Positions 8,444 through 16,694 of a stretch of 64,000 nucleotides of DNA are shown here, in pieces. The position numbers and the translations under genes were made by a program. The stretch spans positions 682,001-746,000 of the forward strand of contig NZ_QYUM01000002.1 of the NCBI RefSeq assembly GCF_003590775.1, read 5' to 3'. Below the pieces are notes generated by a model. The model was not told the origin of the DNA, did not search any database, and saw only the letters and a list, made by a program, of their open reading frames with translations. Position 1 is the first letter of the stretch. Every line of letters starts with the position of its first letter. The DNA comes from Sphingomonas cavernae. Its GTDB lineage: Bacteria > Pseudomonadota > Alphaproteobacteria > Sphingomonadales > Sphingomonadaceae.

Positions 8444-9826
8444 TCAATGCCCTGCCTGCGCCCCTCGTTCGATCCCTGAGGCGGCGAGCTGCGAATCGAT
8501 CTGGCCCATCAGCCGTTCGAGCCCCGCTTCGTCCTTCGCCTCGGCGCGCGCCACCAGCACGTCCTGCGTGTTCGAAGCGCGCAGCAGCCACCAGCCATCG
8601 GCGGTATTGACGCGCGCGCCATCGGTGTCGTTGACCTCGGCGCCATCAGCCTTCAGTCGCGCGAGCACTTCGTCAATCACCGCGAATTTGCGGCTTTCAT
8701 CGACCTGGAAACGCATTTCGGGCGTGTTGACCATGTCGGGCATCGCGTCCTTGATTTCGGTGAGCGACTTGCCCGACTGGCGTATCGCGCTCATCAGCCG
8801 CACCGCAGCATAGATCGCATCGTCAAAGCCGTAATAATCCCAGGCGAAGAAGATGTGGCCGCTCATCTCGCCACCCAGCGGCGAATCGACCTCCTTCATC
8901 TTGGCCTTGATGAGCGAATGGCCGGTCTTCCACATCAGCGGCTTGCCGCCGAGTTCGGTAACGCGGTCGTAGAGCGCCTGGCTGGTCTTGACGTCGGCGA
9001 TGATCGTGCCGCCGGGAACGGCTTTCAGCACCGGTTCGGCGAGAATGCCGAGGAGCTGATCGCCCCAGATCACGCGGCCTTCGCCGTCGATAGCGCCGAT
9101 CCGGTCGCCATCGCCGTCGAAAGCCACACCGAAATCGAGCTTCTTTTCGGCGACGAGCGCTTTCAGATGCGCGAGATTCTTTTCCTCGGTCGGATCGGGA
9201 TGATGGTTGGGGAAATTCGCGTCGACATCGGTGAAGAGCAGATGATGCTCACCCGGGAGCAGCTTCACAAGCTTCTCGATCACCGGTCCCGCTGCGCCGT
9301 TGCCCGCGTCCCAGCCGATCCGGTACGCGCCGCCCGCATAGCCGGCGAGCAGCCGCCCGACATAATCGTCCATGATGTCGGCATTCGAGACGGTGCCCTT
9401 GCCCTCGAGCCAGTCGCCCTCGGCGGCCATGCTTCCGATCTTCAGGATGTCGGCGCCGTAAAATGGCGCGTGCTGAAGCACCATCTTGAAGCCGTTATAA
9501 TCGGCGGGGTTATGGCTGCCGGTTATCTGTATGCCGCCATCAACCTCCAGCACCGCCTCGGCATAATAGAGCATTGGCGTGGGGCCGAGCCCGACACGCA
9601 CCACGTCGATGCCGGTTTCGACCAGGCCCTTGATCAGCGCGGCCTCGAGCATCGGTGAGGATTCGCGGCCATCATAGCCCACCGCAACGCGCGTGCCGCC
9701 GGCGCGGCGCACGAACGTGCCGAAGCCGCGACCTATTGCATAGGCATCGTTCTGGTGGAGCGTCTTTCCGACAATTCCGCGAATGTCATATTCGCGCAAC
9801 GTCGTCGGGTCGAAAACATGGCTCAT
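8444..9826 (-). CDS. Phosphomannomutase/phosphoglucomutase
   Basis: A 460-residue alpha-D-phosphohexomutase. Motifs are '[16 protein letters not shown]' at the N-terminus, phosphoserine loop '[16 protein letters not shown]', metal loop '[12 protein letters not shown]', sugar-binding '[10 protein letters not shown]', and C-terminal phosphate-binding '[17 protein letters not shown]'. It interconverts mannose-6-P/mannose-1-P and glucose-6-P/glucose-1-P, supplying sugar nucleotides for LPS and exopolysaccharide; AlgC of Pseudomonas and the PGM of sphingan producers are of this type. The ATG at 9826 follows a GGAG; an in-frame TTG one codon upstream is unlikely. 'SNTQD' replaces the more usual 'SNTxP/E', a small variation in the phosphate loop. 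Confidence 0.93.
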   Translation of the reverse strand: MSHVFDPTTLREYDIRGIVGKTLHQNDAYAIGRGFGTFVRRAGGTRVAVGYDGRESSPMLEAALIKGLVETGIDVVRVGLGPTPMLYYAEAVLEVDGGIQITGSHNPADYNGFKMVLQHAPFYGADILKIGSMAAEGDWLEGKGTVSNADIMDDYVGRLLAGYAGGAYRIGWDAGNGAAGPVIEKLVKLLPGEHHLLFTDVDANFPNHHPDPTEEKNLAHLKALVAEKKLDFGVAFDGDGDRIGAIDGEGRVIWGDQLLGILAEPVLKAVPGGTIIADVKTSQALYDRVTELGGKPLMWKTGHSLIKAKMKEVDSPLGGEMSGHIFFAWDYYGFDDAIYAAVRLMSAIRQSGKSLTEIKDAMPDMVNTPEMRFQVDESRKFAVIDEVLARLKADGAEVNDTDGARVNTADGWWLLRASNTQDVLVARAEAKDEAGLERLMGQIDSQLAASGIERGAQAGH

Positions 9827-9841
9827 CAAAGGCTCCGTCGT

Positions 9842-10117
9842 TCAGTCGGTTTGGGACGGTGCCTGAACGCCCGACTTGAGCAACAGGTCACGCGCCGCAT
9901 TAATTTTTCTCGCAAGTTCCTCGCTGCCCCCCGCATCGGGATGGACGCGGGCGATGATCCGACGGTGCGCCGCGCGGATCTCGTCGGCCGTCGCGCCGGG
10001 CTGAACGCCCAGCAGCAGCCTTGCCTCGTCGGGCGACATCGCCGGGCCCACCTTGTGCCCCTTCCACCATAGCCAGATGATCGCGATGATCCCGAGAAGG
10101 AGGATCAGCTTTGCCAT
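9842..10117 (-). CDS. Membrane-anchored J-domain protein
   Basis: A 91-residue protein with an N-terminal membrane helix (residues 3-20, LILLLGIIAIIWLWW) followed by a compact J-domain containing 'ARVHPDAGGSEELARKIN', including the HPD tripeptide that stimulates DnaK ATPase. The topology, with a short N-terminal anchor and cytosolic J-domain, resembles DjlA/TIM14-like co-chaperones. Its ATG overlaps the stop of mipZ (TGATG), so the pair is co-translated. It may recruit DnaK to a membrane site; a link to division is only suggested by the gene order. Confidence 0.85.
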   Translation of the reverse strand: MAKLILLLGIIAIIWLWWKGHKVGPAMSPDEARLLLGVQPGATADEIRAAHRRIIARVHPDAGGSEELARKINAARDLLLKSGVQAPSQTD

Positions 10118-10902
10118 CAGGCCGCGTTCGCAGTTGCTTCGGGCAGCGCAAGCCCGGAGATCATCTCGCGTAGTTCCTGCCGCGCGGCGATGTGGCTGAT
10201 GCCCAGTTCGCCCAGTTCCTGCAGGTCGAGCAGCGTCACGCCCTTGGGAAAGAGTTCGCGGTAGATCACGCGCTCGCCAAGACCGGGAATCACGCGGAAG
10301 CCGACGCGCTTGGAAAGCTCGGCCAGCGCATCGCCGACGCGGCGCATATTGCGCGCCTCGACATGCTGGAGGCGGTTGCGCAGCACGACCCAGTCGACCG
10401 TGCCGCCATCGGCCTTGGCGCGCGCCTTGCGCGCATCCCACACCATCTCGGCATAGAAGCTGGGGCGCTTGACCTTGTATGTTTCCGAGTCGACCTGACC
10501 GATCAGGTCGAGGTCGATGAAGCTGTCGTTGATCGGCGTGACGAGCGTGTCAGCCTTGCTTGCCGCGGCACGCGCCAGCGGATCGTCGCGCCCGGGGGTG
10601 TCGATGACGAGAAATTCGACATCGCGCGTCAGCGAATCGAGCTTGGTCTCGAAGGTTTCGGGGCTGCCGTCGCTGACCACGTCAAAAGCGGGGATGTCGA
10701 GCCCGAGCAGGTGGCGCTTCGCGGTGTCCTGCCGGTTCTCCAGATATCGCGCGAGCGTCTTCTGCCGCCCGTCGAGATCGAGCGCAGCGACGCGCCGCCC
10801 CGCCTTGGCCAGCCCGATCGCGGTGTGAACGGCGCTGGTAGATTTACCGCTGCCGCCCTTTTCGTTCGCGAACACAATCAGATGAACGCCATTGACCGCC
10901 AT
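10117..10902 (-). CDS. mipZ: Division-plane positioning ATPase MipZ
   Basis: A 261-residue ParA/MinD-type ATPase. The deviant Walker A is 'NEKGGSGKST' at residues 13-22; 'AALDLDGRQKTLARYLENR', 'FLVIDTPGRDDPL', 'TPINDSFIDLDLIG', 'WVVLRNRL', 'VGFRVIPGLGERVIYRELFPKGVTLLDL' and 'HIAARQELR' all match the MipZ subfamily of alphaproteobacteria. In Caulobacter MipZ forms a bipolar gradient via ParB at oriC and inhibits FtsZ polymerisation away from midcell. The start is the ATG at 10902. It lies divergently from panC with about 75 bp between, and its stop overlaps the J-domain gene. Confidence 0.95.
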   Translation of the reverse strand: MAVNGVHLIVFANEKGGSGKSTSAVHTAIGLAKAGRRVAALDLDGRQKTLARYLENRQDTAKRHLLGLDIPAFDVVSDGSPETFETKLDSLTRDVEFLVIDTPGRDDPLARAAASKADTLVTPINDSFIDLDLIGQVDSETYKVKRPSFYAEMVWDARKARAKADGGTVDWVVLRNRLQHVEARNMRRVGDALAELSKRVGFRVIPGLGERVIYRELFPKGVTLLDLQELGELGISHIAARQELREMISGLALPEATANAA

Positions 10903-10979
10903 GCAGAATTTCCGCCCCTTTAAAATGCAACCTTGCCCCCCTAAGAGCAGCCTCCGGCAATATCGGAGGCAAAGGCAGC

Positions 10980-11819
10980 GTGCAAACGGTCCGTGATCTC
11001 GACAGTCTCAGAGTGGCAATTGATGAGTTCAGAACCGAAGGGCATCGCGTTGCCCTGGTGCCCACCATGGGCGCGCTGCATGCGGGACATATGGCGCTGA
11101 TCGAGGCCGCGAAGGCCCGGGCGGACCGCGTCGTCGCGTCGATTTTCGTCAATCCGAAACAGTTCGGCCCGAACGAAGATTTCGATGCCTATCCGCGCAA
11201 GGAGAATGCCGACGCAGCGATGCTCGAAGCCGCGGGCTGCGCGTTGCTCTGGCTGCCCCCGGTCGAGGTGATGTACCCCGACGGCTATTCGACCAACATT
11301 TCAGTATCGGGTGTCACCGAGCATCTCGACGGCGCCGCACGCCCGGGCCATTTCGATGGCGTCGCTACCGTCGTCGCCAAGCTGTTCAATCAGGTGCAGC
11401 CCGATATAGCGCTGTTCGGCGAGAAGGATTACCAGCAGCTCGCGGTGATTCGCCGCATGGTGACCGACCTCAATGTCCGCATCGAGATCGAGGGCGTCCC
11501 GACCCAGCGCGAGGAGGACGGCCTCGCGCTGTCTTCGCGCAATATCTATCTCTCGCCCGAAGAACGCGAAGCGGCGCGCGTGCTGCCCCGCGCGCTGGGC
11601 GAGGCCGCGCGCGCAATTGCGGCCGGTGGCGATGTCGCCGAAGCGCTGACCAAGGCCAGGGGGATGCTGGCCAAGGCGGGCTTCGATCCGATCGACTATG
11701 TCGCGCTCCACGACGCGGGAACGCTTGATCCGCTGACGGTCTTTGATCGTCCCGCGCGGCTGTTCGCGGCAGCGCGAATCGGGCGCACGCGCCTGATCGA
11801 CAATCTTGCCGTTGAATAA
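10980..11819 (+). CDS. panC: Pantothenate synthetase
   Basis: A 279-residue PanC, which condenses pantoate and beta-alanine with ATP to give pantothenate (coenzyme A pathway). Signature segments are 'VPTMGALHAGHMALIE', with the HxGH nucleotide-binding motif, 'SIFVNPKQFGPNEDFDAYPR', 'RPGHFDGVATVVAKLFN', 'FGEKDYQQLAVIRRMV' and 'LALSSRNIYLSPEER' (KMSKS-like region). The start is a GTG at 10980 with GGAGG about 10 nt upstream. The length is normal for the family. No panB lies next to it, so it is probably monocistronic. Confidence 0.95.
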   Translation: MQTVRDLDSLRVAIDEFRTEGHRVALVPTMGALHAGHMALIEAAKARADRVVASIFVNPKQFGPNEDFDAYPRKENADAAMLEAAGCALLWLPPVEVMYPDGYSTNISVSGVTEHLDGAARPGHFDGVATVVAKLFNQVQPDIALFGEKDYQQLAVIRRMVTDLNVRIEIEGVPTQREEDGLALSSRNIYLSPEEREAARVLPRALGEAARAIAAGGDVAEALTKARGMLAKAGFDPIDYVALHDAGTLDPLTVFDRPARLFAAARIGRTRLIDNLAVE

Positions 11820-11870
11820 GCTATTGAAAAATTGTGATTGATTTTGACGAATGATCAAAGCTGATTTGCG

Positions 11871-11887
11871 TTAACCATTTTTTTAAC
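11871..11887. promoter_or_regulatory. CtrA-like double half-site (spacing one base off)
   Basis: TTAACCATTTTTTTAAC contains TTAAC-type half sites separated by 8 bases between the TTAA elements. The CtrA consensus in alphaproteobacteria is TTAA-N7-TTAA(C). The first half, TTAACCAT, is a good match; the extra base weakens the call. It sits 53 bp upstream of the Sel1-repeat gene. Confidence 0.3.
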
Positions 11888-11939
11888 GCCTTTCCCCGAA
11901 GCTGCTTGTCGACAGAAGTGTCGAACGGGGGAATGGGGA

Positions 11940-12236
11940 ATGGCACATAGTCTGAGTGCTGCGATCCTGCTGATGGAAAGCCGGCTCGCCGATGCAGCAA
12001 AGGGCGACTCAAGGGCCTGCTTCGATCTGGGCATCGCTTATTCATCGGGAACAAGCGGCGTCGAGGTCGACCTGATCCAGGCGCATAAATGGTTCAATCT
12101 CGCGGCGCTGAAGGGCAATATCCGTGGCCAGGAATGCCGTGCCGAGATTGCGCACGAGATGAGCGGCTGGGAAATCGCCGAAGCACAGCGCCAGGCGCGC
12201 GCATGGTTGCAGGAAACCGGTCGCGCCGCGGCCTGA
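11940..12236 (+). CDS. Small Sel1-repeat protein
   Basis: A 98-residue protein with one recognisable Sel1-like repeat: 'GDSRACFDLGIAYSSGTSGVEVDLIQAHKWFNLAALKGNIRGQEC'. The pattern of A..LG..Y..G, then A..W...AA..G, is diagnostic. A C-terminal amphipathic helix (EIAEAQRQARAWLQE) completes the second repeat. Sel1 repeats mediate protein-protein contacts. There is no signal peptide, so a cytosolic location is likely. The upstream AT-rich region (11820-11939) is unusually A/T-rich for this genome and should hold the promoter, including a CtrA-like site. Confidence 0.8.
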   Translation: MAHSLSAAILLMESRLADAAKGDSRACFDLGIAYSSGTSGVEVDLIQAHKWFNLAALKGNIRGQECRAEIAHEMSGWEIAEAQRQARAWLQETGRAAA

Positions 12237-12249
12237 CGGCCTCAGGCCC

Positions 12250-12528
12250 TTAACGGAAGTTGTCGGCGTAGGCCTGGAGCTTGAGCTTGCGCTCGGGCGC
12301 GGCGACGACGTGATACGCAATGCCCTGCCGCTCGGCATAGGCCTTCGCGGCTTCGGCGTCGGCGAAATAAAGCTGCACCTGCTCGCGCGTGTCCCCAGAA
12401 CCGGCCCAGCCCATCAGCGGATCAGGGCGCTTGGCTTCGGCGGGCTCGAATTCCAGCACCCAGCGAGTGGTGAGCGCCCTGCCCGACTGCATCGCATTCT
12501 TGGGGGTCTGATAGATACGCGCAGCCAT
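12250..12528 (-). CDS. NADH dehydrogenase (complex I) NDUFS4-like accessory subunit
   Basis: A 92-residue protein of the 'ETC complex I subunit conserved region' family. Features are the N-terminal 'ARIYQTPKNAMQSGRA', then 'WVLEFEP', 'DPLMGWAGSGDTREQVQLYFADAEAAKAYAERQGIAY' and the C-terminal 'KLKLQAYADNFR'. These match mitochondrial NDUFS4 and its alphaproteobacterial homologues, which stabilise the NADH-oxidising arm of complex I. The ATG at 12528 gives the canonical MAARIYQTPKN start. Such accessory subunits are essentially restricted to alphaproteobacteria and mitochondria, so the gene also helps place the organism. Confidence 0.9.
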   Translation of the reverse strand: MAARIYQTPKNAMQSGRALTTRWVLEFEPAEAKRPDPLMGWAGSGDTREQVQLYFADAEAAKAYAERQGIAYHVVAAPERKLKLQAYADNFR

Positions 12529-12593
12529 GTCCGTTTCCCTGATTTCAGCGCCCGTCCAGTGCCCGAAGCGCGCCGGAGTCGTCAAGTGCAGCG

Positions 12594-15047
12594 TTACGAA
12601 CGTCGCGCGTCAGCCTTTTTGGTGCGTAACGTGGCATTTGCGGCGGCGGGATCGTCGGGCCAGGGGTGTTTGGGATAGCGCCCGCGCATCTCCTTGGCGA
12701 CATCGACCCAACTCCCGCTCCAGAATCCAGGCAGATCGCGCGTCGTCTGTATCGGCCGTCCTGCCGGCGAGGTCAGGCTGAGCACCAGCGGCACGCGCCC
12801 GCCCGCGACCGTCGGATGCGTCGCCAGCCCGAACAGCGCCTGGACGCGCGTGGTGACGGTGGGCCCGCCTTCAGCTTCATAATCGATCGCGTGCGTGCTG
12901 CCTGCAGGCGTGGTGAACTCGGCGGGCGCGAGCGTATCGACGCGCTTGCGTCCGTCCCAGCCAAGGACGCCGTCAAACGCGCCCGACAGTGCCGAGGCGC
13001 TGATCTCCGAGAGCCGCCGCTTGCCCGCGACGAGCGCGGGCAACCACTCGTCGAGCGTGGCGAGCAGCGCCACATCGGACAGGTCGGGCAAGGAAGCATC
13101 ATGCGCGCGCGCGAATTGTGCACGCAGCCGCAGTGCGGCGGCATTGTCGCTCCACGGCAGCAGGTCGAGCCCGTGCGTGCGAACACCCTCGACGAGCGCG
13201 GCGGCAATTGCGGATGGATCGGCCTTGGCATCCTGCCCCCTGGCGAGCTGGATCGCGCCCAACCACCGACCATGCATAGCCCTTACGCCTCCGGTGGCCG
13301 GATCGAAGGTCACATGCGCGCCGCTCTCGATGCGGTCGCCGAACAGCGCTTCCACGGTGGCCAGGTCGATCTGCGCGGCCGACAGGATTCGTGCGCCCGA
13401 CGCAGCGCCCTGGATCTCTGCCACCGCGAGCCATTCGGCGCGCGCGAGCGGCGAGGCAGGATCGAGCCGAAAGCCGCGCCCGCCGACCGAAATCCAGTTG
13501 GCGCCATCGGCGTCGCGGCGTTTCGACAGCCGATCAGGAAATGCGAGCGCAATACAGGCGCCAAAATCGCCGTTCGTATCGAGTGAGGCCGCTTTGCCGG
13601 CGAGCGTCTCCCATCGCTGCGCCAGCTTCCTTGCCGCCTGAGCGCGTTGGCCGCGTTCACCGTGCCAGCGCCGCAGACGCAGTTCTAGATCGGCGTCGTT
13701 GCCTCCCAGCCCACGTTCGGATAGCAGAACCGCCACCTCCGCGGCCAGCCCGCCCCAGCCGCGCACGTGGGCTTCGACCAGCATATGGGCGAGGCGCGGC
13801 GGCAAAGGCAGTTTCGCGATCGCCGCACCATGCGGCGTCGGCCGGCCGTCCGCATCCAGCGCGCCCAGCGTCTGCAGCCGACGCCGCGCCTCCGCGATCG
13901 CGGCCAAGGGAGGCGGGTCGATCCAGTTGAGCGTGCGCGGGTCATGGACACCCCAGAGCGCACAATCGAGAAGGAGCGGCGACAGATCGGCCTCAAGGAT
14001 TTCGGGTGGATCGAAACGCGGCAGCCCCGCGGTAGCCGCCTCTTCCCACAGCCGATAGGCGACGCCCGGCGACTGGCGCGCGGCGCGGCCCGCGCGCTGC
14101 GTGACCGCGGCCTGACTGGCGCGTTCGGTGACGAGCCTGGTCATTCCCGCGGCGCGATCGTAGCGCGGACGCCGCGCCAGCCCGCTGTCGACGACGACGC
14201 GGACCCCGTCGAGCGTCAGGCTGGTTTCAGCGATGCTCGTGGCGAGCACGAGCTTGCGCTTGCCCGCAGTCGCGGCTGCGATCGCTGCACGCTGTGCGGC
14301 GGGATCGAGCGTGCCGTGCAGACGGTGAAGCTCGACATCGCCGGGAAGCCCGGCCAGACGTTCGGCGGTGCGCTCGATCTCGGCAACGCCGGGTAGGAAG
14401 GCGAGCACCCCGCCTGCTTCTTCGGCCAGCGCGCGACGGATCGCTCCGGCCATCTCATCCTCGATCCGCGCCTCTGCTTTGCGGCCGAGGTGCCTGAGCC
14501 TCAGCGAATGGCTGCGCCCCTCGCTTTCTATCACTGGTGCATCGCCCATCAGTCCCGAGAAACGCGCGCCATCGAGTGTGGCCGACATCGCGATGAGGCG
14601 AAGGTCGGGCCGCAGCCCGCCCTGCGCATCAAGCGCGAGCGCCAGCCCGAAATCGCTGTCGAGGCTGCGCTCATGAACCTCGTCGAACAGAACTGCGGAT
14701 ATGCCGGCGAGTTCGGGATCGGTCTGGATGCGGTTAACGAAGATGCCCTCGGTCAACACCAGTACGCGCGTCGCAGCGGACTGCCTGCTGTCCATCCGCG
14801 TCGCATAGCCGATTGTCTTGCCGACGGGCTCACCTGCCAGCATCGCCATGCGCTCGGCAGCGGCGCGTGCGGCAAGACGGCGGGGCGAAAGGAGCAGGAT
14901 TTGACCCGTGCACCAGCGCTGATCGAGCAATGCCGGCGCGACCGCGGTGGTCTTGCCCGCGCCGGGCGGGGCAACGAGGACAGCGTTGGATTGCTCGCGC
15001 AGAACGGCAAGCAGCTCAGGCAAGACGGCGTGGATGGGAAGCGTCAT
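12594..15047 (-). CDS. hrpB: ATP-dependent helicase HrpB
   Basis: An 817-residue DEAH-box helicase. Motifs are Walker A 'VAPPGAGKTTAVAPALL', 'LFDEVHERSLD' (DEVH), 'AMSATLDGARFS', 'LVLATSIAETSLTLDGV' and 'QRAGRAARQSPGVAYRLW'. The C-terminus has the HrpB-specific 'GAFDGVLGWDGRKRVD...' and 'LTSPAGRPIQTTRDLPGFWSGSW' blocks. HrpB is common in proteobacteria; its RNA substrate is unclear, and HrpB in some species affects mRNA processing. Start ATG 15047; its Shine-Dalgarno (GGGAGGGG) is contributed by the arm of the adjacent palindromic repeat. Confidence 0.93.
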   Translation of the reverse strand: MTLPIHAVLPELLAVLREQSNAVLVAPPGAGKTTAVAPALLDQRWCTGQILLLSPRRLAARAAAERMAMLAGEPVGKTIGYATRMDSRQSAATRVLVLTEGIFVNRIQTDPELAGISAVLFDEVHERSLDSDFGLALALDAQGGLRPDLRLIAMSATLDGARFSGLMGDAPVIESEGRSHSLRLRHLGRKAEARIEDEMAGAIRRALAEEAGGVLAFLPGVAEIERTAERLAGLPGDVELHRLHGTLDPAAQRAAIAAATAGKRKLVLATSIAETSLTLDGVRVVVDSGLARRPRYDRAAGMTRLVTERASQAAVTQRAGRAARQSPGVAYRLWEEAATAGLPRFDPPEILEADLSPLLLDCALWGVHDPRTLNWIDPPPLAAIAEARRRLQTLGALDADGRPTPHGAAIAKLPLPPRLAHMLVEAHVRGWGGLAAEVAVLLSERGLGGNDADLELRLRRWHGERGQRAQAARKLAQRWETLAGKAASLDTNGDFGACIALAFPDRLSKRRDADGANWISVGGRGFRLDPASPLARAEWLAVAEIQGAASGARILSAAQIDLATVEALFGDRIESGAHVTFDPATGGVRAMHGRWLGAIQLARGQDAKADPSAIAAALVEGVRTHGLDLLPWSDNAAALRLRAQFARAHDASLPDLSDVALLATLDEWLPALVAGKRRLSEISASALSGAFDGVLGWDGRKRVDTLAPAEFTTPAGSTHAIDYEAEGGPTVTTRVQALFGLATHPTVAGGRVPLVLSLTSPAGRPIQTTRDLPGFWSGSWVDVAKEMRGRYPKHPWPDDPAAANATLRTKKADARRS

Positions 15048-15052
15048 AAAGC

Positions 15053-15149
15053 CCCTCCCTTCCAAGGAAGGGGTTGGGGTGGGTAGATGTCAGGACAGAA
15101 GGCTCGCTTCGCTCGCACCCACCCCTGCCCCTCCCTTGAAAGGGAGGGG
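15053..15149. repeat. Palindromic intergenic repeat (CCCCTCCCTT family)
   Basis: Outer arms CCCCTCCCTTC and GAAAGGGAGGGG and inner arms GGGGTGGGT and ACCCACCCC are inverted, giving a cruciform-like structure that spans the whole hrpB to prenyl synthase gap. The left edge directly abuts the hrpB start codon region. The type is common between sphingomonad genes; only one copy was seen here. Confidence 0.75.
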
Positions 15150-15156
15150 TGCAACA

Positions 15157-16173
15157 TCAATAAGCCCGCGCGATGGCGAACTCGACCGCCTCGACGAGCG
15201 TCGATTTGGCCTGGCTGCTGCCGAAGCTGCCAAGCGCATCGATCGCGCGCTGACCATAGTGACGCGCACGCTCGATGGTGTCGGCAATCGCGCCTGTCTG
15301 CTCGAGCAGCGACTTGGCGTGCGCCAGATCGTCGTCGCCGATCCGGTGGCCGTGCATCGCATCGCGCCAGAAACTGCGGTCTTCAGCGCTCCCGCGCGCA
15401 TGTGCGAGGATGACGGGCAGCGTGACCTTGCCGTCGCGGAAGTCGTCGCCCACGCCCTTGCCCATCGTTTCCGCGTCCGAGGCATAGTCGATTGCGTCGT
15501 CGACGAGCTGGAAGGCGATGCCGAGATTGCGGCCATAGGCGTCGAGCGCGAGTTCATCCGCCTCGGGACGCTCCGCGACCACCGCGGCGATGCGGCAGGC
15601 GGCGGCGAACAGTGCGGCGGTCTTGGCGCCGATGATCTGGAGATAGCGGTCCTCGCCCGTCTCGACCTGTCGCTGCGCGGTGAGCTGGTTGACCTCGCCC
15701 TCGGCGATCACGGCGGATGCATTTGAAAGGATGCGCAGCGCCTTGAGGCTGCCATCCTCGACCATCAGCTCGAACGAACGGCTGAACAGGAAATCGCCGA
15801 CGAGCACGCTCGCGGGATTGCCCCAGATCAGGTTGGCGGTGCGGCGACCGCGGCGAAGGTCCGATTTGTCGACGACATCGTCGTGCAGCAGCGTCGCGGT
15901 ATGGATAAACTCGACCGAGGCGGCGAGCTTGTGATGGCGCGTACCCGTATAATCGAGCATCCGCGCGCAGGCGAGCATCAGCATCGGCCGCATCCGCTTG
16001 CCGCCGCCCGCGATCAGATGCCCGGCCAGCTCGGGGATCAACGGGATATCAGACTGCATCCGCGCAAGGATGACGCTGTTCACCTGATTCATATCGTTGG
16101 CGACGAGCGCCATCATCGGTTCGAGCGAAGGCGCGCGGCCCGACGGGTTCAGGCGGTGAATCGTTGCGGTCAT
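15157..16173 (-). CDS. Polyprenyl (octaprenyl-type) diphosphate synthase
   Basis: A 338-residue trans-isoprenyl diphosphate synthase. The first aspartate-rich motif is 'LLHDDVVDKSDLRRG' and the second 'FQLVDDAIDYASD'; 'GGGKRMRPML' binds IPP. Length and the 'HTATLLHDDVVD...RRGRRTANLIWGNPASVLVGDFLFSRSFELMV' block match IspB-type long-chain synthases that make the ubiquinone side chain. The product chain length (C40 versus C50) cannot be read by eye; sphingomonads make ubiquinone-10, so decaprenyl is plausible. It is divergent from the chorismate mutase gene with a 100-bp gap. Confidence 0.88.
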   Translation of the reverse strand: MTATIHRLNPSGRAPSLEPMMALVANDMNQVNSVILARMQSDIPLIPELAGHLIAGGGKRMRPMLMLACARMLDYTGTRHHKLAASVEFIHTATLLHDDVVDKSDLRRGRRTANLIWGNPASVLVGDFLFSRSFELMVEDGSLKALRILSNASAVIAEGEVNQLTAQRQVETGEDRYLQIIGAKTAALFAAACRIAAVVAERPEADELALDAYGRNLGIAFQLVDDAIDYASDAETMGKGVGDDFRDGKVTLPVILAHARGSAEDRSFWRDAMHGHRIGDDDLAHAKSLLEQTGAIADTIERARHYGQRAIDALGSFGSSQAKSTLVEAVEFAIARAY

Positions 16174-16274
16174 GACAGTGTGGCTCTGGCCCCGCGCACC
16201 GCGTTATGCAAGCGATATGGCCTTGCTTTCGCAGTGTCATGCAACGAAAAGCCGCCAGATCGAGGAGACTGTGA

Positions 16275-16553
16275 ATGAGCGACGACCGGCTGAGGCATTA
16301 CCGCGAGAGCATCGACAATATCGACGCGGCGCTCGTATTCATGCTTGCCGAGCGCTTCAAGGTCACGCAGGCGGTGGGCCGCTACAAGGCGGAAAACGGG
16401 CTTCCCCCCGCCGATCCGGGGCGCGAGGAGCGCCAGATCGAGCGGCTCAGGAAGCTGGCGCACGATGCAAATCTGGATCCTGAGTTTTCCGAGAAATTCC
16501 TGCGCTTCATCATCGACGAAGTCATTCGCCACCACGAGAAGCTGCGCGGTTAG
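16275..16553 (+). CDS. Chorismate mutase (AroQ-alpha type)
   Basis: A 92-residue all-helical AroQ domain. It carries 'RHYRESIDNIDAALVFMLAERFKVTQAVGRYKAENGLPPADPGREERQIERL' broken into helix 1 (Arg contacts chorismate) and the K-x(2)-N/E segment, with the C-terminal 'FLRFIIDEVIRHHEKL'. It converts chorismate to prephenate for Phe/Tyr synthesis. It stands alone rather than fused to prephenate dehydratase. Start ATG at 16275 after GAGGAGA. It is convergent with the histidine kinase gene, with a 25-bp-arm palindromic repeat between them that could act as a bidirectional terminator. Confidence 0.88.
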   Translation: MSDDRLRHYRESIDNIDAALVFMLAERFKVTQAVGRYKAENGLPPADPGREERQIERLRKLAHDANLDPEFSEKFLRFIIDEVIRHHEKLRG

Positions 16554-16567
16554 AGTGTAGCGCAAAT

Positions 16568-16682
16568 GAATTGACCCGCTCATCCTGAGGAGGGACTGAG
16601 CGAAGGAAGGCCCGTCTCGAAGGACCCTTCGAGACGCCGTTTCGCCAAGCTCAACGGCTCCTCAGGATGAGCGGGTCAATTC
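16568..16682. repeat. Palindromic intergenic repeat (CTCATCCTGAGGAG family), copy 2
   Basis: A perfect 25-bp inverted repeat: arms at 16568-16592 and 16658-16682, core CCGCTCATCCTGAGGAG and its complement. The interior has TCTCGAAGGACCCTTCGAGA, itself nearly palindromic, and a stretch shared with copy 1 at 922-1083. It lies between two convergent genes. Confidence 0.85.
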
Positions 16683-16694
16683 GATCAAGGAGAG

